From Saprospiraceae bacterium (GTDB taxonomy: Bacteria; Bacteroidota; Bacteroidia; Chitinophagales; Saprospiraceae), in contig JABWAJ010000408.1 in the NCBI GenBank assembly GCA_013361075.1, forward strand, positions 1 through 5,495: a stretch of 5,495 bases of DNA. The letters run 5' to 3'. The notes beneath the pieces were generated by a model. It was not told the DNA's origin. It made no database searches and saw only the letters and a program-made list of their open reading frames with translations. The translations under genes and the position numbers were made by a program. This document shows, one piece after another, positions 1-5,495 of the stretch (the first letter of the stretch is position 1; every line of letters begins with the position of its first letter).

Positions 1-663
1 CAGCAACAAAGTAAACTGAGCCAGCAGGATGGTCATTACAATGGTCGCGCTGTTGCTGGCAATGACCCGGTCAACAATGGCCTGGGTCAAAAAAGGAAAA
101 GAAAATTGCAGGACACTGCTGATGCCAATGGCCAGAAAAACGTAAATAAGTTCTTTGCGGTATTTGTGAAAATACCTGAGCAAAAACATCAGGCCCAGGG
201 AGCTTTCGTTTTCCTGTTCGCCATCCAGATCGTAAAAACTGGGAGTAGGTTCCAGCAACAGGGCAATGCCGAATTTTTCTTTATCCTGCTCAATGCTTGC
301 CCAGTATTTTAAAAACTCCTGCTTCGTGTAAACTTTGTTGCCCTGGCCGGGGTCAGAAATGTAAACCTTGTTCTTTTTGACCTTGTACACCACCACAAAA
401 TGGTTTTGGGTCCAGTGTAAAATTGCCGGAAGCGTTGCTTCTTCTCTCAACTGGTCGAAAGATACAATTGCTCCGGAGGAACTGAACCCGATTGCTTCGG
501 CCGCTTCGCTGATGCTGTACAGGGAAACCCCGTTTTTACTGATTTTGGTTTTTTTCCGGAGGGTGTCTAAAGAAAGATTTTTGCCATAATGCCTGCTAAT
601 CATTTTCAGACAGGTTGGACCGCAATCCATCATGTCAAATTGCATATAATTTTTGAAGCTCAT
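1..663 (-). CDS. Peptidase C39 domain-containing ABC transporter (bacteriocin/double-glycine peptide exporter type), N-terminal part; 3' end beyond window
   Basis: The first 221 codons are open from the ATG at 663 to the window edge. Residues 1-138 form a C39 cysteine peptidase domain. The family motif Q-x-D-x-x-D-C-G appears as Q8, D10, D13, C14 and G15, giving oxyanion Gln8 and nucleophile Cys14. His88 lies in HWTQNHFVVV and Asp104 in ISDPGQG, so the catalytic triad is complete. An acidic linker (about 139-158) follows, then the start of the ABC transmembrane domain: a first hydrophobic helix at about 172-193, the segment LTQAIVDRVI, and a second helix beginning near 206. The ATP-binding domain should lie beyond the edge; family members are usually about 700-750 residues. 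In this family the peptidase removes double-glycine leaders on the cytoplasmic side while the transporter exports the cargo. The chosen start places the catalytic motif at the usual distance from the N terminus; no clear Shine-Dalgarno is seen. It lies 24 bp after the outer-membrane protein gene, so the two are probably co-transcribed. The cargo is unknown. Confidence 0.93.
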   Translation of the reverse strand, partial: MSFKNYMQFDMMDCGPTCLKMISRHYGKNLSLDTLRKKTKISKNGVSLYSISEAAEAIGFSSSGAIVSFDQLREEATLPAILHWTQNHFVVVYKVKKNKVYISDPGQGNKVYTKQEFLKYWASIEQDKEKFGIALLLEPTPSFYDLDGEQENESSLGLMFLLRYFHKYRKELIYVFLAIGISSVLQFSFPFLTQAIVDRVIASNSATIVMTILLAQFTLLL

Positions 664-687
664 AAATGCTGATGGTTTACAAAAAAA

Positions 688-3111
688 TTAATTACCCAAT
701 CGGTTTCTGACATCATCATTGGCTGTACGCGACCTCCTTCGCAGTGCTTTTACGCCTTCTGCTTCGAAGTAATAATCCAGCCTCAGGATAAATTGGCGGC
801 TGTCCCAATTCCTTTCCACATTGAAGTTCACATCTCCGTATTGAGATCTCCTTCGGGTAATTCCTGTTAAAAAAAGATCCCTGAAAGTGAATGAAACCTG
901 CGCAGCTCCTTTGAGAAAATCCTGACTGACTCCTCCGCCCAGATACCAGTAGCTCAGATTTTCAGACACCCCGTAAAAAATGTCAGAATTGTAGTAAAAA
1001 TTGAGGTTTGCTTTCAGGCCTTCCCGGATATCGAATGCCGGCGACACATAAATGCTGTAGGCATTATACCGGAATATTTCCCTGGTTCCTTCGAAAATAA
1101 ACGATTGTTCGCCAGTCGAATACGTAACCCCGGAATTGAGAAACAACCAGGGTTGCAACTTGCCATTGTACCCTACGGAGGCATTGTAAGCCACATACCC
1201 GCCGTTGTTTTCCTTAACCCCTTCTGTAATATTGGATCCGGGGGATACCAGCCGGCTGAATTCCAGAATGCGCTTGTTGGCCTGGCTGTAGCTCAGGTTG
1301 AGGTAAAACTGGTTGTTGTACGCGTAATAGGCTTCCACCGAATGTGGAAAGAATGGCTGTAACGCCGGATTGCCAATGTAGTAATAAAACGCACTGACAT
1401 AGCGCCGGAAAGGGATAATTTGCTGAAACCTGGGACGCGTTATTTTCCGGGCATAGGAAAGAGAAACATAGTTTTTTTCGCTGAACGTTTTCGACAGCGA
1501 AATACTCGGAAATAAATTCAGGTAAGTATCCGCTACTCTGGTGGAAATATCAAGCGCCTGCCCTTTATAATCGGTTAATTCGGCCCGAAGCCCTGCTGTG
1601 AGCGAAAAATATTTGGTTTTTGTGTTTATACTGGCATAGGTTGCCAGTATTTTTTCGTCGTAATGCAGGGTATCAAAAATCTGAATATCCCCGGAATCTT
1701 CTCCCAGAAATTGGTCCAGGTCCTGGCGAATGGCTGAATCTGCATATTTTATCCCGGCGTCAAGGGTGGCTTTTTTAAAATATTTTTTCACATCAGCTTT
1801 GATGCCAAACAACCGGTTGGAACTAAATACATTTTGTGACCGGAGCGACTGGTTGATCAATTGATTGAGGTCGGGATTCAGATAAGTATCCAGTATCTGG
1901 TCATTTCCAAGGTCACTTTCTACCCAATCATAATCAACATCAAAGTTCAGGTATGAATTACTGGTGTCAATATCTGTTTTAAAATTCAGGTTAAGCGTGC
2001 TAAGATTTCCTCTGTCTATAGTTTGGTCTGTGAGCTGAATGACCGAATCCTGATTTCCCTGATTCAGCACCCCTGCCAGCCCATTCATGCTGAGGTCTGA
2101 ACGATTGGTATACCCGGAAAATTTAAGTCCCAAAATGGTTTTTTCCTTCAGGTAATAATCAGCCCCCAATGAATAATCAGCCCCTTTGCTAAAGCTGTTC
2201 AGGCGTTCATTTTCATTGATGGTTGTTTCAGGAGTATCACTGCCAAAAAAGCGTTCTGTTTCCGCAACCTCCCGTCTTTTATCGTCGTAATACCCCGCGT
2301 TGCCGTAAATGCTAAGGTCTCCAGCTCTTGCATACAGGTCAACTCCGGTGCTCCAGGAACCGAAAGTAGACCGCTGGATGCCCTCTGCTGAAAGCCCGAC
2401 CGTATAGCCATTGCCGTCTCTGCGCTTCGTGACAATATTAATCACACGGCCATCAAAAGAAGCATCGAAAGCGGCATCGGGGTTGGCGATCAACTCTATC
2501 CGCTTAATCGAATAAGCTCCTTTTTTAGCCAGGATGTTCATGAGTTGTTGCAAGCTGAATTTGGTGGGTTTTCCATCCAGATATATGGTTGCTGCTTTAC
2601 TCAGAAAGGAGATGTTGTCGTTGTCCACCAATACGCCGGGCGCATTTTTCAGAATCTCCAGCGCATTGTTTCCCAATGCATTGCTGCCTTCTACATTCCT
2701 GACTAAGCGCCCGGGTTCCCGGGTCAGCAATTTTCGGTCTCCGGTAACCGTAACGAGGCCCAGCCACTCGGGGTCCACTTCCATTTGGACAACAATCGAA
2801 GTGTCTTTGTCCGGGAACCGGTATGCCTTGTTCCAATCCGAATATCCAAGATAATTCAACAGGATGGCATAATCTCCTGGTTGCTTGTAGGGAATCTGCA
2901 AGACCCCGGCACTATCGGTTAATCCATTGAAAAATGCCTGGTCTTTTAAAAAAACCTGAACCGATACATCTGCAAGCTTGATTCCCTCATCTCCCAACAC
3001 GCTTAGCCTTGCTACTTTATCCTGAGCGCCGGCAAAATAAGCCTGCATTAGCAATGCGAAAACAAACCCTGTTTTCAAAAAAACAGCTTTAGCTTTTTTG
3101 ATCAACTGCAT
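688..3111 (-). CDS. Outer-membrane beta-barrel family protein (TonB-receptor-like, carboxypeptidase-regulatory + plug + barrel)
   Basis: This is a complete 807-residue protein. Residues 1-29 are a signal peptide: basic LIKKAKA start, hydrophobic core, and likely cleavage after Ala29 in AGA-QD. Residues about 33-112 resemble a carboxypeptidase-regulatory-like beta-sandwich (LADVSVQVFL, GLTDSAGVLQIPY, AILLNYLGY). Residues about 118-230 resemble a plug domain, with LVTVTGDRKLL, EPGRLVRNVEGS, ALEILKNAPGV, IYLDGKPT, IKRIELIANPDAAFDA and INIVTKRR, the usual order in this family. From about 235 to 782 there are alternating aromatic/polar beta strands of a barrel, ending in FILRLDYYF. A basic, probably flexible 25-residue tail (RRRSR...NRLG) follows. 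The length fits the OMP_b-brl_3-type family (about 750-850). No obvious TonB box is seen, so energised uptake is not assured. The ATG at 3111 is followed directly by the signal peptide; upstream is A-rich sequence with weak AAAGA rather than a strong ribosome site. It is the first gene of a probable operon with the downstream C39 ABC transporter, suggesting envelope transport or sensing of a peptide. The substrate cannot be read from the sequence. Confidence 0.92.
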   Translation of the reverse strand: MQLIKKAKAVFLKTGFVFALLMQAYFAGAQDKVARLSVLGDEGIKLADVSVQVFLKDQAFFNGLTDSAGVLQIPYKQPGDYAILLNYLGYSDWNKAYRFPDKDTSIVVQMEVDPEWLGLVTVTGDRKLLTREPGRLVRNVEGSNALGNNALEILKNAPGVLVDNDNISFLSKAATIYLDGKPTKFSLQQLMNILAKKGAYSIKRIELIANPDAAFDASFDGRVINIVTKRRDGNGYTVGLSAEGIQRSTFGSWSTGVDLYARAGDLSIYGNAGYYDDKRREVAETERFFGSDTPETTINENERLNSFSKGADYSLGADYYLKEKTILGLKFSGYTNRSDLSMNGLAGVLNQGNQDSVIQLTDQTIDRGNLSTLNLNFKTDIDTSNSYLNFDVDYDWVESDLGNDQILDTYLNPDLNQLINQSLRSQNVFSSNRLFGIKADVKKYFKKATLDAGIKYADSAIRQDLDQFLGEDSGDIQIFDTLHYDEKILATYASINTKTKYFSLTAGLRAELTDYKGQALDISTRVADTYLNLFPSISLSKTFSEKNYVSLSYARKITRPRFQQIIPFRRYVSAFYYYIGNPALQPFFPHSVEAYYAYNNQFYLNLSYSQANKRILEFSRLVSPGSNITEGVKENNGGYVAYNASVGYNGKLQPWLFLNSGVTYSTGEQSFIFEGTREIFRYNAYSIYVSPAFDIREGLKANLNFYYNSDIFYGVSENLSYWYLGGGVSQDFLKGAAQVSFTFRDLFLTGITRRRSQYGDVNFNVERNWDSRQFILRLDYYFEAEGVKALRRRSRTANDDVRNRLGN

Positions 3112-3212
3112 GTTTCTTTATTTAAGAATGCCAGAATAATTCACGGGCATCCATGAAAATTCATTGATGAAAAATGCACGCCATCCCAAGGGCGACAAGA
3201 AACGTTATAGAA

Positions 3213-3312
3213 AAGTTTTGAATAAGAAAAGCACCTCAATGACGAAGCATGTCATTGGCTTTTAAAGAATGTGTTTTCCGTCCATGCAGCTGAACGAGGA
3301 TAAGTTTTGAAT
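3213..3312. repeat. Pair of direct 11-bp repeats (AAGTTTTGAAT)
   Basis: The 11-mer AAGTTTTGAAT occurs on the plus strand at 3213-3223 and again at 3302-3312, 89 bp apart, in the region upstream of the outer-membrane protein gene. Flanking bases are also purine/A-rich in both copies. It could be a pair of regulator-binding half-sites, but in AT-rich intergenic DNA an 11-bp match can arise by chance. Confidence 0.3.
3237..3257. repeat. Inverted repeat, 7-bp arms with 7-nt loop
   Basis: CAATGAC at 3237-3243 is the exact reverse complement of GTCATTG at 3251-3257, separated by GAAGCAT. It lies about 130 bp upstream of the outer-membrane protein start. No T-run follows on the minus strand, so it is not a standard intrinsic terminator. 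It could be an operator for a dimeric regulator or a small hairpin in the leader RNA. The arms are short and the assignment is tentative. Confidence 0.4.
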
Positions 3313-3423
3313 GAAAGGTATTATGGATAAAACAACTGTTTTGGGGTTTATCGTATCAATGCGGTGTTAATTAATTTTCAGGTACAATTGTTTTAAAGCA
3401 ATTAATTCCCTTTCAAGGTAGGC

Positions 3424-3453
3424 CAAAGCTATTAAAAAATAAATAAAACCCAA
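3424..3453 (-). promoter_or_regulatory. Bacteroidota-type promoter candidate for the outer-membrane protein/ABC transporter operon
   Basis: Read on the minus strand, TTG (3453-3451) is followed by a 19-nt spacer and TAGCTTTG (3431-3424). This matches the Bacteroidota housekeeping consensus of a -33 TTG and a -7 TAnnTTTG with a spacer of about 17-23 nt. It lies just past the terminator of the upstream gene, a logical place for the next unit's promoter. The predicted start of transcription would be near 3418, giving a leader of about 300 nt before the ATG at 3111. I found no better match closer to the gene. Confidence 0.5.
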
Positions 3454-3463
3454 CATTGTATCC

Positions 3464-3503
3464 AAAAAAAAACAAAAGTCCTTCCAAAAAATTGAAAGGA
3501 CTT
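3464..3503 (-). terminator. Rho-independent terminator of the Vps10/BNR gene
   Basis: On the minus strand, AAGTCCTT (3503-3496) pairs perfectly with AAGGACTT (3483-3476). Two further inner pairs (T-G and C-G) extend the stem to 10 bp, closing an 8-nt loop AATTTTTT. The stem is followed by TTTTG and a run of nine T residues (3472-3464). The stem begins 41 bp after the TAG stop codon at 3547-3545. It separates the Vps10/BNR gene from the next minus-strand unit. Confidence 0.88.
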
Positions 3504-3544
3504 CTGCTTTTATGAAAATAAACCTGGTTCTTCTCTAAGCTCTT

Positions 3545-5495
3545 CTACCACTTCGGCCAACGGCCCGGCGTATAGGGTGCGTCTTTCATTTCCAGATCTG
3601 CTTCCAGTTTCTGGAGATCGTCCCAGATAGATTTCAAATCCGTTAATACCGGACCAAATTCTTTGGCTGCAATCCGGTAAGATTCCCGGTGGGTTGCTGT
3701 GGGCGCAGCCGTTACGCCAAAAATAGCGCCTTCCACCTGCCCTACCCTTCCATTGATAGAAGGTGGTGTTTCAAACTCCCTGCGGGCCAGGGTCGCATCG
3801 CCATTGAGTTTGGTGCCGGCATCATTCAGGCGCCGCTCCAGGTCGTAAGCCCTTTTAGTCAGCTCCGCAGCAGGTGCCGGCATGTCCTGAATGGCTGTTT
3901 TGATGTGGCCGATACGGCTGACCATATTACTGCGAATGTCGTTGGCAGCGCTGACGGCGCGGCGCAAATCGGCTACTTTTTTACAAAAATCGTCATAGTC
4001 CTTTTTATCGGCTGCCGGTAAAGCTCCCTGGTGCAGAGCTTTGCACTCGAAACTAACCGGGCCGGCCAATTGGCTCAAAACTCCATCTTCAAACTTGTGC
4101 AGGGTTACCGAATAGCGTCCCGGCATGACCATATAGCCCAACTCGCTGCCCCCGAAAAGCTGATCTGCAGGTGGTACGTAGCGTTGGTGGGTAGGTGCGG
4201 GCGTGCCGTAGCGAAAATCCCAAACCAAGCGCTGCAAGCCTTTTTTAGCAGCCGTTTTGAGGTGGCGCACCACATTTCCTGAGGCATCGGTCACCGTAAA
4301 AAGCAGGTATGGATCCGGTTGGTTGTCTTCCAGGCGCAAGCTGTCTATGCTGGGATAGTACACCTTTTCGCCTTTGTCGGCCTTGGCTTTTTCTGCTTCC
4401 CGGCGCTTGTCCTTGATGGTTTTGATATCGTCTTTGAGGTAGTAAGAAAATACAGCCCCAACTCTGGGATTAGGAACGGAAAAGTAATTGGATCCCAAAT
4501 GGCCTTTATCCCGAACCCCAAGTGGAAACGCTTCCACAAACATCAGCGCATCTTTGACCGGGAACAAAATGGCTTCTTTTTCGAGGTCTGTTTTTTGCAG
4601 TTTGCGCAAGGGCGTATAGTCGTCTAAGATGTAAAAACCCCGACCAAAAGTACCCAGCACGAGATCGTTTTCACGGCGCTGAATTTCTATGTCGCGCACT
4701 GCAATGGTAGGCAGGCCTGCTTTGAGTTGAACCCAGTTGCCACCGCCGTCATTGCTGAAAAAAGCACCGAACTCCGTCCCCACAAACAACAGATTCGCAT
4801 CCACGTGGTCTTCGGCGATGGTGTAAATACTGCCGCGTTCGGGCAGATTGGCCTGTATGGCTTTCCAGGTTTTGCCGCCATCCGAAGTTTTGAACAGGTA
4901 TGGCTTAAAATCACCGTACCGGTGGTGATTGAAGCAGGCATAGGCCACATTCTGGTCGTGCAGCGAAGCAATGATCTGGTGCACATAACTTTGTGCAGGC
5001 GCGCCGGGAATGTTGTCAATTTTCGTCCAGGATTGTCCGCCATTGGTTGTAACCTGAATAAGGCCGTCATCGGTGCCTGCCCAGAGCAGGTCGGGGTTAA
5101 GTTTCGACTCTGCGATGGTGGTCAGCTGTCCATAGATGTCCGTACTTCCATTTTTGGCAATGGCATCCACACTCCATACTTTCCCCATGACTTCCAGTTT
5201 GTTGCGGTCAATTTGCCGCGTCAGGTCCGGACTGATCACTTTCCATGAATTGCCGCGGTCGTCGGTGCGGAAGAGTTTGTTGGCCCCAAAATACAAACGG
5301 GTATTGCTGTGCTGGCTGATGAGCAGCGGTGAATCCCAATTCCAGCGGTAAGCTGCTTCTCCTTCTCCTTCTGTTGGCTTGATGTCGAGGGCTTCGCCAC
5401 TCTTTCGGTCAAACCGCGACAGGAAGCCGTATTGGCTTTGGGCATAAATGATGTCAGGATTACTTTGATCCACCTGGGTTTCAAAGCCGTCGCCG
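3545..5495 (-). CDS. Vps10/sortilin-like BNR (Asp-box) beta-propeller protein, often annotated 'glycosyl hydrolase'; C-terminal part, 5' end beyond window
   Basis: The frame is open to the right edge, starting GDGFETQV, so about 649 C-terminal residues are visible and the true start lies outside. A GTG at 5473 is only an internal valine in a conserved-looking run. In fragment numbering, Asp-box repeats (S/T-x-D-x-G-x-x-W style) are RTDDRGNSW (76-84), TTNGGQSW (149-156), KTSDGGKTW (202-210) and FSNDGGGNW (246-254), the blade hairpins of BNR/Vps10 propellers. LGTFGRGFYILDDYTPLR (280-297) closes the propeller as in this family. A charged Lys/Glu-rich stretch (about 355-377) follows. A FlgD-like Ig-type domain (about 393-467) shows FTVTDASGNVVRHL, RLVWDFR and PGRYSVTL. 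A helical region (about 495-570) precedes the C terminus, PGRWPKW. Whole proteins of this type are usually about 1,000-1,100 residues and secreted. The Asp box is structural, so it does not prove glycosidase activity; the substrate is unknown. No type IX secretion sorting domain is seen at the C terminus. It ends in its own terminator, so it is probably not in the downstream operon. Confidence 0.9.
   Translation of the reverse strand, partial: GDGFETQVDQSNPDIIYAQSQYGFLSRFDRKSGEALDIKPTEGEGEAAYRWNWDSPLLISQHSNTRLYFGANKLFRTDDRGNSWKVISPDLTRQIDRNKLEVMGKVWSVDAIAKNGSTDIYGQLTTIAESKLNPDLLWAGTDDGLIQVTTNGGQSWTKIDNIPGAPAQSYVHQIIASLHDQNVAYACFNHHRYGDFKPYLFKTSDGGKTWKAIQANLPERGSIYTIAEDHVDANLLFVGTEFGAFFSNDGGGNWVQLKAGLPTIAVRDIEIQRRENDLVLGTFGRGFYILDDYTPLRKLQKTDLEKEAILFPVKDALMFVEAFPLGVRDKGHLGSNYFSVPNPRVGAVFSYYLKDDIKTIKDKRREAEKAKADKGEKVYYPSIDSLRLEDNQPDPYLLFTVTDASGNVVRHLKTAAKKGLQRLVWDFRYGTPAPTHQRYVPPADQLFGGSELGYMVMPGRYSVTLHKFEDGVLSQLAGPVSFECKALHQGALPAADKKDYDDFCKKVADLRRAVSAANDIRSNMVSRIGHIKTAIQDMPAPAAELTKRAYDLERRLNDAGTKLNGDATLARREFETPPSINGRVGQVEGAIFGVTAAPTATHRESYRIAAKEFGPVLTDLKSIWDDLQKLEADLEMKDAPYTPGRWPKW

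Larger units (their letters stand above)
3112..3423 (-). other. Probable long 5' leader / intergenic region upstream of the outer-membrane protein gene
   Basis: About 310 AT-rich bases lie between the promoter candidate and the ATG at 3111. No open frame here has a recognisable protein or a ribosome site. What can be seen is an inverted repeat at 3237-3257, two copies of an 11-mer about 89 bp apart, and AT-rich TTAATTAATT-type palindromes near 3367-3407. If the promoter at 3424-3453 is the one used, this stretch is a transcribed leader of roughly 300 nt, long enough to hold regulatory RNA structure. I recognise no known riboswitch or non-coding RNA family. Confidence 0.4.

Noticed and set aside
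106..589. Two plus-strand open frames (106-312 and 368-589)
   Set aside because: Both are antisense to the C39/ABC transporter gene, whose minus-strand frame carries clear catalytic motifs. The plus-strand translations resemble nothing known.
2199..2854. Several minus- and plus-strand frames of about 80-105 codons inside the barrel gene
   Set aside because: They overlap the plug and early barrel coding region in other frames and show no domain. The 807-residue frame is continuous and carries all the family motifs.
3167..3265. 32-codon, very basic plus-strand open frame in the intergenic region
   Set aside because: There is no ribosome site or promoter, and it runs against the direction of every other gene. 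The lysine/arginine richness follows from the A-rich strand. It is best treated as chance unless conserved.
3061..3544. Search for a tRNA, CRISPR array or insertion-sequence end in the intergenic region
   Set aside because: No cloverleaf, regularly spaced repeats, transposase fragment or terminal inverted repeats could be seen.
4727..5248. 173-codon open frame on the plus strand
   Set aside because: It lies wholly antisense to the well-supported Vps10/BNR gene, has no recognisable domain or ribosome site, and is explained by the codon pattern of the opposite strand.

Overview
The window looks like chromosomal DNA from a member of the phylum Bacteroidota, possibly Saprospiraceae/Haliscomenobacter-like (the family-level guess is an inference from general protein style only). 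The evidence is an outer-membrane beta-barrel protein of the carboxypeptidase-regulatory/plug/barrel type, a Vps10/BNR-type 'glycosyl hydrolase' typical of the phylum, weak or absent Shine-Dalgarno sequences, and a promoter candidate matching the Bacteroidota TTG / TAnnTTTG consensus. All genes lie on the minus strand, so transcription runs from high to low coordinates.

Layout in transcription order: (1) 5495-3545 holds the C-terminal ~649 residues of a large Vps10/BNR (Asp-box) beta-propeller protein whose 5' end lies outside the window. It is followed by a clear intrinsic terminator at 3503-3464. (2) The 433-bp intergenic stretch 3544-3112 contains that terminator, a Bacteroidota-type promoter candidate (3453-3424) immediately after it, a short inverted repeat, a repeated 11-mer, and no convincing gene. 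(3) 3111-688 is a complete 807-residue outer-membrane beta-barrel protein. (4) After only 24 bp, 663-1 holds the first 221 residues of an ABC transporter with an N-terminal C39 peptidase domain, which runs off the left edge.

The last two genes almost certainly form one operon. The C39 domain has an intact Cys/His/Asp triad, so the transporter is predicted to cleave double-glycine-type leaders while exporting peptides across the inner membrane. The co-transcribed beta-barrel protein sits in the outer membrane and could work on the same substrate or respond to it; that partnership is inference. No leader-bearing precursor peptide is visible here. The Vps10/BNR gene appears to be a separate transcription unit.
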